A DNA stretch of 64,000 bases from Corbicula japonica (taxonomy: Eukaryota; Mollusca; Bivalvia; Venerida; Cyrenidae): contig JAZAYU010000010.1 in NCBI GenBank assembly GCA_038501625.1, positions 11,247,604-11,311,603 of the forward strand, written 5' to 3'. A model generated the notes under the pieces. That model saw only the letters and a program-made list of their open reading frames with translations, was not told the origin of the DNA and searched no databases. The position numbers were made by a program, and so were the translations under genes. This document shows, one piece after another, positions 50,201-60,440 of this stretch (positions are counted from its first letter, which is position 1; each line of letters opens with the position of its first letter).

Positions 50201-53200
50201 CAGCTGATCTAGATCTACTGTGGTATCATTTAATTTCGCTGGCACGAAATTTCGCGCAATCGCCGAAAAAGACTGTTTCGCGAGGACGTAAATTTGCGCA
50301 AATCCAATTTTTTAAAGAAAACAAAATTATTATCGATATTTTACCGACCCGTTATCAGTACCTATTGTTTATTTGAACACGCGAGCTAATCATGTGTCAG
50401 TTGGCCCCCTGTCAATTACCACTTCCTTTGTTAGTCAATTATCGGACCGCTGTTTATTTGGCGCTGCTAATTGACATGGGACCCGTTTGATCCATCTGTC
50501 TGGACCATTCAAGTCATAATTGGCATGCTGAATTTCGTACCCGTTTTGAAGTAACATTAAACATATTCTAAAAGAAATTCGACAGTTATAACTAATTTTA
50601 TTTTCTTTATTAACATAATTATTCGATACTTCAAATTTATATACGGGCAACTATATATAAAGTGTAGGTCTATTCGGACATAGCACGTTTCGGATACGTA
50701 GCACGTTTCGGATACGTATGTGGAACCTTTTGGTTAAATTTTAGCTTAGGTTTTAAATTCGCGCACTGGATCGAGCGCGAAATACGCGAAAATTAAGCCA
50801 ACGCTAAATAAAATGATACAACAGTACACTGTTTGCCCATGCAATAAAGGTTTATCTATGAGGAAAGGGTTGACTTGACAAGAGTGGTCTTAATAGGAAG
50901 GTTGTCTGAATTCTGGGGTAGAAATTAGTGCAAAACTGTCTTAAAGGACATTAAATATTTTGCAGCGCTCAGTGATATTTTTTTTAACATATTCATATTC
51001 TTAACATATTCAGCTTTCACAGTGGACACAAACTCATGCAGTTGTTTGTTCTCCTTTAATAAGAATTTTAAGAACTATTTTAAATGGTGTTGATTTCACA
51101 CAGTTTTCACAGCTTGAAAAAAATACACAAAAAAACGTGGAAAAATATAATAATTCTAAAGCAGGGCTTTTTTAGAGGTTTTGGGAAGAAGGCCCTTGTA
51201 CAAATCGGACATTTTTTAAAAGACAAATTTGGGGAAAAAATATTGGCATATCAAACCAATTGGGAGATTTCACATTAAATATTCTGCTTTACAGCTTAAT
51301 TGTCTTGCTTCCCTGTAACTGAAAGTATTCCAGAAATCCACAAAAGTTTGTAGTTTACACAGATCACCAATCAAAAGTTAACAAGTCTCTTATTATGCGG
51401 TTTCTCCTTTATTTGTTGTATTTTTTTCATGATATTGGTAATTTATTTCTTGAAATTGGAAAAAATGGTCACTAATTTGCATTGGAAATGTGGCGCATAT
51501 TCAGCCCCTTGAGACAGGATGAAAAAGCCCTGTAGAGTATTACAGTAAGGCAACATTTCACATACCATTTTACAGCATCTGTTCCAAAGCACATTCCTGG
51601 AAGAGCAGGTGGTGGCTGGGATGACAGTGATGATGATGTCACCGATGATGTCATCAGTGGGAAGCAGATGACAAAATCAGACAGCTCCAGTTACGTTGAA
51701 ACTCTTGAAAGGTGACTACATCTGTGACCTTTGTATATTGATAACTCTTAAGTTCAATGTGCCTAGATAGGTAACTGATTAACCGTTTACTGCAGTAATA
51801 CCACTTACGTCACATTTGCGACTACGGAAGATCAAGATCAGCATACACATCTGAGCAGTCTGATCATGATCTGTACTGCTGCTTATTTGTTAGAAATAAC
51901 TTAATGAATTTAAAAGAAACTGGTTTAGATCCTGATCAGTCTGCACAGATAGACAAACATTTTAGGTGATCTGGATCTACACTGGTTGCTGCACATGTGT
52001 AATAAGTGGTATCCAGGGTGAAGGGTTAATGAAAAGACTGAGTCTCCTGATACACTGCAACTCCATTATATCGCGGACTTCGGGGTCCAAGCCCGCCAAC
52101 CGGGATATAAACGGAGCGCGATATAATTACATAATTGCGCTAAAACACAGAGAATTTATTTGTTTTTGCTGTCAGATGCATGTATATCGCGGTGTTGCGT
52201 AATTAACACGCTGTGAAATCTACGGGTACATCAGGGAGTACGTTCCTTGCTGGACAAATGTTCTAAAACAACTTTTTAAAATTTAATTTATTATATTAAT
52301 ATTTTTAAGAAAAAGAAATTAATTAATGTACAAAACAAAGATCGCCGTTATCAATTTCCAACGGTGGTATTATTGTTTTCGGTACTTTCAACTGATCGAC
52401 GATCTGTTGGTCGGTCATGGTTGGCGATGTTAGTTCGTCGTCGTCCGTCGTTTACCAGCTTGATATGTCGATGAGCAGGTAATGTCAAAACAACAAATTG
52501 TTTTGACGTTTCCTGCTCATGTCTATTATGGTCAGCAACTTGCATTAATTGTCGCTAATTTGCGGTTTGTCTCGTGAACGAAATTCTGCCAGTATCGTAT
52601 CAGCTTGGTGTTTTTCGCACCTATTGTTCGTCACAAAGGGGGTTTCATGTCAAATCAGAAGCAACAGAATTGTTAAAAAAAAAACTTTCATCTATTTTCA
52701 TACGTTTGATGTTAAATTGTATCTGCTGGTGAATGTGTACATCGCCTCTTAAATGCATACAAAATGAAATAAACAGCTTTCGCCGAAAATGACGTAATAC
52801 GACACGGAAAAGCGTGCGTTTCGTGAATTTGTCGCCAACGTTGATTTAATCATTTGAATTTTTTTACCACCTACGAAGAATGAACAAACATATACATTGT
52901 AAATGTACAAAAATTTGGGATCCACGGACCAAGCGCGATATATTGGATATCGCGATATAAAGGATCGCGATATAACGGAGTTGCAGTGTATTGCTCATTG
53001 CATAGCTGAATAGCATTTGTTGGTCTGCGTGGGTGTGATGGAAATGGGAGAAAGGTACGACTTATTTCCAACAAAACAAAAAAATGTGGAATTTAGTAAA
53101 CATTTTTGATATATTTAAAGAATTGTAATACATCATGGCCCAAGATCATACAACTAAGATTAGAGACCAGTCTCAAAACACAAGCATCTGATTGGCTGAA

Positions 53201-55363
53201 ATGGTGACCAGTAACCATTTCAGCCAATCAGATGCTTGAGATTTGAGACTGGTCTCAAGATTTAGTTTCGTGATCTTGGGCACATGCTTATCTTAGTAGA
53301 TGTAAAAACTTTAGTTTATTTACAGACTGGACAACAATGTATTGGTCGATTACGCTGCTGAACAGACTGTTGTGTCCAGCTACATTGACGCTGACAATGG
53401 TTCCTCTATACTGTTGACAAGACAACAGCTGAAGTGTTTTATCAAGGAATGTAGCGGTCTAAACTGTGATAAGATTGTGGAATTCTTGAATGTGCAGCTG
53501 TCCTCAACATCAGACCAGACTGTAATGGTAAATAAATAGAGGATATTTGTTTTTACCGGTGTAAGATAGAAATATATTTCACCGAGTGAGCTCTGGAATT
53601 CGTATTTTCACGAGTGGCGAAGCCACGAGTGAAAATACATAATTCAGGAGTTCACAGGTGAAATATATTTCTATCTTTCACTGGTAAAAACAAATTTTCT
53701 TTTTATTTTATGCTTTTAGTGCAAATTTTGCTTGAATTTGACAGAAAAGTTGCAAGAAACGGCGCCAAAACCGCTTGTTTATGAAGTGACGTCATGACGC
53801 CAAATATCCAAATTTGAGCCTGTTTTCTAAATGTTCTCATTCTGTATGTTATGTGTGTTTGGGTACCAACCAGAAACAAGCAGTGACAAAAAAAAAGATA
53901 TTCCACTGTTTGAAAACAGTGAAATACCACTTTTATTTCACCGGAAAAATTCTATAATTTATTGAAAAGCATAAAATAAAGCTATTTATTTGAACTCAAG
54001 CTTTTATTAAACATAAATTTAATTTATATTTTAACCATTTCCTCCATAAAATGCATTTTGAAGCTTATGTGAACATTCATGCCATCTGATCAGGATCTGC
54101 ACTTGTCGTATTTTGGTTAGAAATAATCTAACGAATCAGAAAGCGAACTGTGTAGATCCTGATCAGACAGGATGGGTGTTCTGGCTGATCTGGATCTACA
54201 CTGTTCGCTCACGCTATAAAGGTATTTCTATGGAGGAAAAGGTTAAGTAGTTAAAAATACTAGATACATGACTTTGTATTGATTTATGACTACAGAGACC
54301 AGTTTCACAGTGACTGTATCATATTTTGTTAATAGGTTTAATATTTCTTAAGTATTTCTACTGAAAATTTTTTTCCATATACTGTAAAACGCATTAATTT
54401 TGCGGGGTCAAAATTTCGCGATTTTTATCAAAATTCAGCTATTTTCTTTATATGCATATTTATGAATTCACAACGTTGTCAGTTCTATTTTAAGGTTTAT
54501 ATTTTCAGATAAACATATTTTCGGATATATGGAAACTCATTATATATTTGCGGTATTTATGAATTCACTAGGTAAGCAATTCACAAATATTAGCGAAAAT
54601 AAAACCAACGCGAATAAAACCAGTTTTACAGTATACAAGTTTTATCACATATGCAACCAGTGTAGATCCACACTTTCTGATATATTCTTTTAGAGGACCC
54701 TGATGTTGCTTGAAGCCCTGATGAACTCTGACCTGGTCAATTTAGAGAGACTGACCAGGGTCTGTAGAGATGCTATGGTCAGTGTGGTCACTGATAGAGA
54801 TGGACAGTCAAAATCTAAATCTAAAAAGGTAAACAATTTCATCTTAATACTTAGCTTTACGCAATTATTCAGTGTTTTACCATTAAGTAGTTATTAACTT
54901 TTTGAGTTAATATACATTGTTACTGATATATGCTAGTGGACAAAATTCTTGTCAGGTCTACAAAAACTACAATATCTTTATTGTTTTTATCACTTTATTG
55001 TTGGTATCGATGTAAAGAGGGTACTTTTATGCTTTGAAACAACAATCAAAATTCAGACACCAGTTTTAAAAACAGGCTATATAATGTAGACAAAATTTCA
55101 AAGTCGTAACTTCACGCATTAAAAATATTAATAACCATACTGGACGAGACTTTTGTCTTTAAGTATACATTGTTTTCAGGCATAGCATTATTTTTTTCCG
55201 GCTGCAATCATGGAGTAAGTTAAGTTTTTAACCTTGCTTAGTAGCTAGAAATGTATGTAATTCTTATAAATTTTATTTATAGCTTATAAGGATCCTAGAA
55301 AAACTGACCAGTCAGCACAGTATCTTGGAAATCAGTCGCCCAGAAGTGGACGTAGAAAGTTGA
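41184..55363 (+). CDS. TEPSIN: Tepsin (AP-4 complex accessory subunit), exons 2-11
   Basis: Ten exons with consensus GT/AG ends join in phase into 416 codons plus stop. Exons 2-5 are the ENTH domain: SSDDDKPIPGYLYEEIS, then KISKES, VLKLMKYVVENGHPNFRL and SGPPDPLHGN, matching the tepsin landmarks SDDD..PGYL.EEI and GPPDPLHGN. Exons 6-8 are a linker with GSNA...MEGFG and GGGWDD. Exons 9-10 form the second, VHS/ENTH-like domain. Tepsin is an accessory protein of AP-4 coats at the trans-Golgi. The human protein is 525 residues. Here the first roughly 16 residues are missing because exon 1 was not found. The C terminus stops soon after the second domain, and I see neither the LFxG- nor the SxFxFLN-type AP-4-binding motif. 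Introns hold many MITEs. Confidence 0.9.
41543..41634 (+). CDS. TEPSIN: Tepsin exon 3
   Basis: Acceptor aactctgttcag; donor CTAAAG|gtaatg. The split Lys completes EEIS-KISKESDENCETLVDF; ends SSHVKLK in phase 0. Confidence 0.9.
42006..42099 (+). CDS. TEPSIN: Tepsin exon 4
   Basis: Acceptor gattactgcag; donor GCTACAA|gtatgt. VLKLMKYVVENGHPNFRLAL then LKKSTGIREAT, ENTH helices; phase 0 in, 1 out. Confidence 0.9.
42205..42296. mobile_element. Two-hairpin MITE, internally deleted
   Basis: actccatatatgtggggttt ... gccataaaagtcatacctat then ggagtaaagggtta; in tepsin intron 4. Confidence 0.7.
42408..42551 (+). CDS. TEPSIN: Tepsin exon 5
   Basis: Acceptor atgcctgttgttag; donor AGCACAT|gtaagt. Encodes (K)HSGPPDPLHGNVPYVMVRKM then AESVSEILF; the GPPDPLHGN box is diagnostic. 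Phase 1 in and out. Confidence 0.92.
42988..43070. repeat. Perfect 38-bp inverted repeat with 7-nt loop
   Basis: Arms 42988-43025 and 43033-43070 are exact reverse complements (tcgcagagttcacggcatcg ... ctggcgca). The centre carries GCGCATGCGC (43021-43030), the core of an NRF1-type site. Confidence 0.95.
43620..43645. repeat. Small hairpin, aacggttgt / acaaccgtt
   Basis: Nine-base perfect stem with an 8-nt loop; each arm is also a Myb-type AACGG motif. Confidence 0.7.
46619..48038 (-). mobile_element. Composite element with complementary ends and six core repeats
   Basis: On the minus strand the head (48038) reads aacaagagctgtcagaggag, then acagcgtgctcgactattcg; the tail (46619) reads agctcccctattctttgaat, then agtcgagctaaaaa. 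The head ctcgactattc and tail gaatagtcgag are complementary. Between them are about six copies of a roughly 165-bp unit (ccataactctgct ... aagttatgccccttttt) at 46690-47600. The apparent ORFs here are artefacts of the repeat. Confidence 0.75.
48213..48296 (+). CDS. TEPSIN: Tepsin exon 6
   Basis: Acceptor ttttatttttcag; donor CAGAACA|gtaagt. (L)GLGSNAKLDSSRASKMEGFG then NTSTVQN; matches the GMGS...GFG linker of vertebrate tepsin. Phase 1 in and out. Confidence 0.88.
48361..48613. mobile_element. Two-hairpin MITE relic framed by ggccccaatatcac inverted ends
   Basis: ggccccaatatcacgaaaa at 48361 and its complement gtgatattggggcc at 48599 frame a MITE body (ccagcacatccatgtcatct; gctgatctggatcttta). 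Confidence 0.6.
49212..49455. mobile_element. Two adjacent two-hairpin MITE copies
   Basis: 49212-49392 runs TTAACCCTTTCGTCTATATA to caataaaggtgttaa. 49395-49455 is a truncated left end (TTAACCCTTTCCTCCTTAG). A third fragment is at 49618-49705. Confidence 0.8.
49806..50015 (+). CDS. TEPSIN: Tepsin exon 7
   Basis: Acceptor ttctatgttatag; donor AGACAAG|gtataa. Encodes (K)SLGENIKEGLMGFVERLGET, then a Ser/Thr/Asp-rich linker. Phase 1 in and out. Confidence 0.85.
50030..50872. mobile_element. Two-hairpin MITE interrupted by a TA-type MITE
   Basis: Left end cctttcctccgtatatacgc, right end ctatgaggaaagggtt. The right hairpin is split at gatcta|tacactg by the element at 50218-50824. Confidence 0.9.
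50218..50824. mobile_element. Tc1/mariner-type MITE, TA target duplication
   Basis: 607 bp. Ends CTGTGGTATCATTTAATTTC and, inverted, CTGTTGTATCATTTTATTTA, with TA at 50216-50217 and 50825-50826. CpG-rich subterminal tracts; no transposase ORF. Confidence 0.85.
51576..51711 (+). CDS. TEPSIN: Tepsin exon 8
   Basis: Acceptor taccattttacag; donor TTGAAAG|gtgact. (A)SVPKHIPGRAGGGWDDSDDD, then a Ser-rich tail. Phase 1 in, 2 out. Confidence 0.88.
51779..52029. mobile_element. Two-hairpin MITE, diverged copy
   Basis: ttaaccgtttactgcagtaa; gatcaagatcagcatacaca; tttagatcctgatcagtctg; ends tccagggtgaagggttaa. Confidence 0.75.
52053..52988. mobile_element. pogo/Tigger-like MITE, TA target duplication
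   Basis: 936 bp. CACTGCAACTCCATTATATC at the left, inverted CACTGCAACTCCGTTATATC at the right, TA at 52051-52052 and 52989-52990. A second inverted block (ggggtccaagc / gggatccacggaccaagc) follows inward. No intact transposase. An internal foldback (gtcaaaacaa / ttgttttgac) lies at 52480-52515. Confidence 0.85.
53138..53281. mobile_element. Palindromic CCAAT-type MITE, complete
   Basis: gcccaagatcatacaactaa ... tgattggctgaaatggtgac, then the complement back to tgatcttgggc. It ends 44 bases before tepsin exon 9. Confidence 0.9.
53326..53527 (+). CDS. TEPSIN: Tepsin exon 9
   Basis: Acceptor tttatttacag; donor GTAATG|gtaaat. Split Arg, then LDNNVLVDYAAEQTVVSSYI ... LLTRQQLKCFIKECSGL, start of the second (VHS/ENTH-like) domain. 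Phase 2 in, 0 out. Confidence 0.88.
53557..53985. mobile_element. Foldback element with nested palindromes
   Basis: Outer arms ggtgtaagatagaaatatat and atatatttctatctttcact lie within 53557-53690. The inner palindrome gtattttcacgagtgg / ccacgagtgaaaatac is at 53601-53637. A further pair ttttattttatgctttt (53700) and aaaagcataaaataaa (53966) suggests the whole span is one element. Confidence 0.65.
54033..54246. mobile_element. Two-hairpin MITE, near full-length
   Basis: ttaaccatttcctccataaa ... tctatggaggaaaaggttaa, with both hairpin cores. Confidence 0.85.
54382..54631. mobile_element. Tc1/mariner-type MITE, TA target duplication
   Basis: 250 bp. CTGTAAAACGCATTAATTTT and inverted CTGTAAAACTGGTTTTATTC; TA at 54380-54381 and 54632-54633. 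Confidence 0.85.
54694..54828 (+). CDS. TEPSIN: Tepsin exon 10
   Basis: Acceptor atattcttttag; donor TCTAAAAAG|gtaaac. RTLMLLEALMNSDLVNLERL, then TRVCRDAMVSVV: helical repeat of the second domain. Phase 0 in and out. Confidence 0.88.
55283..55363 (+). CDS. TEPSIN: Tepsin exon 11 (terminal)
   Basis: Acceptor ttttatttatag; LIRILEKLTSQHSILEISRP, then EVDVES and TGA. The end is short, without a recognisable AP-4-binding peptide. Confidence 0.82.
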   Translation, partial: LIRILEKLTSQHSILEISRPEVDVES

Positions 55364-55687
55364 TGTTAGTGTATTTCAAACAGATCACCTGGATGTGGAT
55401 GTAGGGAGTCCATACAAAGCTGTTGTAAACAGATCGTGGGGACGTCAGTTACTGTTCAAGTTCCATTCAGGCCTGTGGTTGTTAAGCAGTATATTTTTAA
55501 AGTCATTACATTGGAAACAAACCACCAGGATGTGAATGAATGGAGATGATACAAAAGCTGTTGAAAACAAATTGGGGACATCAGTTACTGGATTAAGATC
55601 GATTCAGTCCTGTGAATGTTAAGCAATATATTTTGAGAGTCTTTACTCAAGAATTGGACATAAATTGTTGATGCTTTCAGATTTATT

Positions 55688-56000
55688 ATGCTCCCCAAAT
55701 GAAAAATCTGGGGAGCATTTAGTCACCGAAATGTACATACATCAGTATTCATTTCTGGCACATTACTTGTTATTTAAAGTCACATTTTAAAATTATTTGA
55801 CAGAAAATGCATCACACAAAATTTGGGTCTCCACCTTGAAGGTCAAGGTCACAGTATGATCTTGGAGCAAAATCGTGTCTGGCCAATAACTTTGTTATTG
55901 ATAGTTTGCTATAATCGCTCTACTCCATTTACAAAATTACACAAAAGCTTCATAAAATAGCTTTTTGTGACAAAATACCCATTTGGTGAGCATCACCCAT
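55688..56000 (-). mobile_element. Composite-type element, minus orientation
   Basis: Tail hairpin atgctcccca ... tggggagcat at 55688-55721 (minus-strand 3' end), then 'aaggtcaaggtcaca' core. A head-like gatgctcaccaaatg is at 55983-55997. Confidence 0.5.
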
Positions 56001-56344
56001 CTTCAACAGTTTCTTTTTATATATTTAATGATTTAATTTTTATGTTATTGTGATTATCCTGGTATGAAAAACATTTGGGTTGTTTAAAGCGTGAGGAGAA
56101 TGCTTATTTTAAAATTCTCAGTAACTTTTAGCAAAAAATTCTTTGCATATTTTGTCAGAAATATATCCAAAAACAATTATTCTGTTGAAAACCGAGGGCT
56201 GAAGGCCACAGAAAATATGAGAAGTTCTTGGGATACATTTTACAAATCCTGTATCACCCAGCTTGTTCATTAAATGAAAATGAACTTATGTCACATGTTT
56301 TGTGTAGTTTTATTTTGGTTAACAAAATGTCGTATGATGAACTT

Positions 56345-56475
56345 AATAGATTTGTGAAATCAGATCTGGATCTACACTGTTTGCTTCTTTATAAGTAATA
56401 TACTAATTAGTCTTAAAGTGACCACTGTAGATCAAGATAGGACTGGATATGATTAACCCTTTACTCTTTGAGATA
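56345..56475. mobile_element. Two-hairpin MITE relic
   Basis: atcagatctggatctacact, then cactgtagatcaagatagga and a decayed terminus. Confidence 0.5.
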
Positions 56476-56899
56476 TGGCTGTCGTGCAAATATTAATTGC
56501 AAGATTATTTGCAAAACCTGAAAATGGGAAATGTCAAAAACATCATTAAAATCTAACCCATTTTCCTGACACAGTTTGTATACATGTCATAAAAAGTACT
56601 CTTGTGCAATCAGTATAAAAATCATATTTATGATTGTTTTATTTGTTTTAAAGTGCAGCTGTGAAATAAAATAAAAACCATATTTTGTTATTTGTGATTT
56701 TATTTCCTTTTTCAAGTGTCTATGATCTTTTAATGTTTATTTTATGTTTTATTTTAAAGGCATCTTATAATAAAATATCTAATCTGTAAGCCACAAAAAT
56801 AGAGAAATCATACTGAAATATTTTTATAATGTCTGTAAATTGAAATAAACTTTCGCAAAAACACAAGGTTTTTATTTCTTAAACATTTAGTCCATATAA

Positions 56900-57410
56900 T
56901 ATTATATGGGTATTAATTATCACATGTGCCAACATTGAAGATCCAGATCATATGGTGAATCTTTGACATCTGATCTGGATCTACACTGGTGCTTCTTGGT
57001 CAGAAATAACCTATTGAATCTAAAGCAAACAGGATAGATCCAGGCATGAATGTTCTGGCTGATCTGGATCTACACTGCCCACGGGATTAGAGCCATATCC
57101 CATGGAGTAAAGGGTTATTTGAATAACTAGCTATGAGTCCTGGATCCATGGTACAAAAGCTAATACCCTTCATTACTGGTTATGTAGTTTAATCTGTTGG
57201 TGGTCAGTTTAGATTCAGATAAGCCAGCAAACCTGTGTGTTATCTGATCTGGATTTACAATGTTTGCCTCTTAGTCCAAGATAACTTAAATTAATCTAAT
57301 CCTTAAGATCCTGATCAGATGGGTACCTGTGTGGGCAAACAGTTTATATCTGTGCCATCTGATCAGGATCTTACCTGTTCACCCATACAATCTATAAGTA
57401 AAGGGTTAAT
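56900..57410. mobile_element. Two diverged two-hairpin MITE copies
   Basis: 56900-57117 (gaagatccagatcatatgg ... tcccatggagtaaagggtta) and 57205-57410 (agattcagataagccagcaa ... tataagtaaagggttaa). Confidence 0.7.
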
Positions 57411-57642
57411 AGCAAACCTACCAAATGTAATGGTAATGCAATAGTTAATGATCCTCAACAGTGAACAGTCTAGACTACCACCAACATCGAGACCTGGAAA
57501 ATCCTTATTTCACCCCCCACATAATTCCTGATAGTGGTCCCATAGAGAAATGATGCTGCATTCCGGAGTTTTACGGAATTTGCAACAGTCTTCATTTTTC
57601 CCAGATTAAATAGCACCGACTTAAAAAGCCTACAACTCTAAT

Positions 57643-58092
57643 TAACCTTTTTTTACTCCATAGACACACCTTTATTGTGTGGGCAAAAAATACAGATCCA
57701 GATGCACCAGCTGATCTGGATCTTCACTGGTCACACATGCTTTTATATAGAGAATATATCTAGTAAAGGGTTAGGATACTTAGGTCATATTTTTGCAACC
57801 ACTGATACTGCATGTCTGGCCACAACTTACAATATTGTTATTCTTTACCCCGTTCAACCCTTAACTCCATAAATACACCTTTATTGCATGGGTGAACAGT
57901 GTAGATCCAGATCAGCACAGGCAAACATGTGCCATCTGATCAGGATCTACACTTTTCGCTTTTAGATTCATTAGGTTTTTTCTGACCAAGATGCAACCAG
58001 TGCAGATCCAGATCAGATGGCATGAATGTGCCGGCTGATCTGGATCTACACTGGTCACACATGCGTTAAAACATGCATGTTTGGAAGAGTTA
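57643..58092. mobile_element. Two two-hairpin MITE copies
   Basis: 57643-57771 is internally deleted (ttaacctttttttactccat ... agtaaagggtta). 57857-58092 is near full-length (caacccttaactccataaat ... both hairpins ... acatgcatgtttggaag). Confidence 0.8.
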
Positions 58093-58756
58093 GTTCATAA
58101 ATTTATAGATCATGGCAACATAAGCATAGTCAAGTAAAAGTGATTCAGATACTCAAACTTAGCATGATTAGAAAGTACCAATATCTATGAAGATCCCTGT
58201 AAGTCATAAAATTACATAGGTGGGTGTTAAGTCAGCGCAGACATTCTTTGAACAGTATTTACCTGGTATTTGTAGTGATTACGTAACCGCATTCTTCGTA
58301 AGTGATAAATCTTTGGTTACTGGCAATCAGTCTATTTATCAGTTGTACTCCCCCACATTTCACTGCAAGCTTTCTTTTAAGTAATCAATTAATGTTCAAT
58401 AAATATAAGTGTACTGTGGTTGCCTGTGCAGAGCATCAAATCAGCAGCCAGGTATGTGAGGGATATTGGAATTTTGATTCAAAGAGCAATGACAAGAATT
58501 CTGGGTACTTGAAGACCATTAATGAATAAGCAAATTATTATACCGGCTGTAATTAGCAAAATTGCAAATTGCAACATTTGTTTATTGTTAACTGCTCACC
58601 ATATGTTGTTAGCAGTAAACCGAAGACCCCCTCACTGTAGCAGAGCCAATTTACTGTATGTTGTTTTTTTGAGGGGAGAAAAGTTGATTTACAGAATACC
58701 GTAAATTGCAAGCAAAACCTAACAATATTGGTCTGCTCACTATGAAATTGTTTAAA
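58093..58756. other. Unassigned sequence
   Basis: No gene, repeat family or splice-bounded coding segment recognised. Confidence 0.4.
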
Positions 58757-60440
58757 TGGGGAGAAGGCTGGAGGCTGTAGACTGCGAGCAGAAGAAGGAC
58801 TGGAGGGGCTGAAGATAAAGGCTGAAAATAGGAAGGAGGGGAATGAGGAAGGGGGGGGGTGGAACAATGCTGGAGATGAGGAGCAGGAGGGTCTGAAGAC
58901 AGGGTGAGGGAAAGAGGCTAAAAATAGGGGGGGGGGGGGGAAATGATGAGGGCTAAAGACAGGGAGTAGTAGAGAGGGTTAAAAACGGGGAGAAGAGAAG
59001 GGCTGAAGACAGGGTTGAGGAAGGGGCTGATGACAGTTGGCTTAAGATGGGGAGAAAGGGGAGAGGGCTGAAAACCGGGAGGAGAGGAAAGGGCTGAAGA
59101 CAGGTAGCAGGGGTAGGGGGCTGAAGACAGAGAGGAGTCTAGTACTGAAGACAGGGAGTAGGGGGAGGGGGGCTGAAGACAGGGAGGAGTCTAGTACTGA
59201 AGACAGGGAGTAGGGGGAGGGGGGCTGAAGACAGGGAGGAGTGTTTTGCTGGAGACAGGGAGTAGGGGTAGGGGGCTGAAGACAGGGAGGAGTCTAGTGC
59301 TGAAGACAGGGAGTAGGGGGAGGGGGGCTAAAGACAGGGAGGAGTGTAGTGCTGAAGACAGGGAGTAAGGGGAGGGGGCTGAAGACAGGTAGTAATGTAG
59401 TGCTGAAGACAGGTAGTAATGTAGTGCTGAAGACAGGGAGTAAGGAGAGGGGGCTGGAGACAGGGAGGAGTGTAGTGCTGAAGACAGGGAGTAGGGGTAG
59501 GGGGCTGAAGACAGGGAGGAGTAGTGCTGAAGACAGGGAGTAGGGGGAGGGGGCTGGAGACAGGGAGGATTGTAGTGTTGAAGACAGGGAGTAAGGGGAG
59601 GGGGCTGAAAACAGGGAGGAGTGTAGTGCTGAAGACAGGGAGTAAAGGAGGGGGCTGAAGACAGGATGGTGTAGTGCTGAAGAGAGGGAGTATGGGGAGG
59701 GGGCTGAAGACAGGGAGGAGTGTAGTGCTGAAGACAGGGAGAAGGGGAGGGGGCTGAAGACAGGGAGGTGTAGTGCTGAAGACAGGGAGTAGGGGGATGG
59801 GGCTGAAGACAGGGAGGAGTGTAGTGTTGAAGACAGGGAGTAGGGGGAGGGGGCTGGAGACAAAGGATTGTAGTGTTGCAGACAGGGAGTAGGGGGAGGG
59901 GGCTGAAGACAGGGAGGAGTGTATTGCTGAAGACAGGGAGTAGGGGGTGGGGCTGAAGACAGGTAGTGCTGAAGACAGCGAGTAGGGGGAGGGGCTGAAG
60001 ACAGGGAGGAGTGTATTGCTGAAGACAGGGAGTAGGGGGATGGGGCTGAAGACAGGGAGGATTGTAGTGCTGAAGACAGGGAGTAGGGGGAGGGGGCTGA
60101 TACAGGGAGGAGTGTAGTGCTGAAGACAGGGAGTAAAGGAGGGGGCTGGAGACAGGGAGGATTGTAGTGCTTAAGACAGGGAGTAAGGGGATGGGGCTGA
60201 AGACAGGGAGGATTGTAGTGCTGAAGACAGGGAGTATGGGGAGGGGGCTGAAGACAGGAAAGAAGTAGTGCTAAAGACAGGGAGTAGGGGGATGGGGCTG
60301 AAGACAGGGAGGAGCGAAGTGCTGAAGGCAGGGAGTAGGGGACAAGTAGACTTAATGAAGAGACAGAATGGAGGAGAGCTGAAGAGAGGATATAGGTAGA
60401 AAGAGGGGAAAGGGGCTGAAGAGAAAGAGGGATGGGATAA
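58757..60440 (+). repeat. Purine-rich minisatellite, about 25/51-bp unit
   Basis: About 1.7 kb of plus-strand G/A-rich repeats. The half unit is ctgaagacagggag plus a variable end. The higher-order unit alternates gtagtgctgaagacagggag, tagggggaggggg and ctgaagacagggaggagt. Most regular at 59100-60345. G-runs of up to ten are present (58929). Confidence 0.95.

Larger units (their letters stand above)
55364..56870 (+). other. Tepsin 3' UTR region
   Basis: Follows the stop codon and contains a composite-element copy (55688-56000) and a MITE relic. AATAAA occurs at 56665-56670 and 56844-56849; either could be the poly(A) signal. Confidence 0.45.

Noticed and set aside
59294..59863. 189-codon minus-strand ORF rich in Ser, Pro and Leu
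   Set aside because: It is the complement of the polypurine minisatellite. The frame is open only because the repeat lacks stop codons, and there is no splice or start context.
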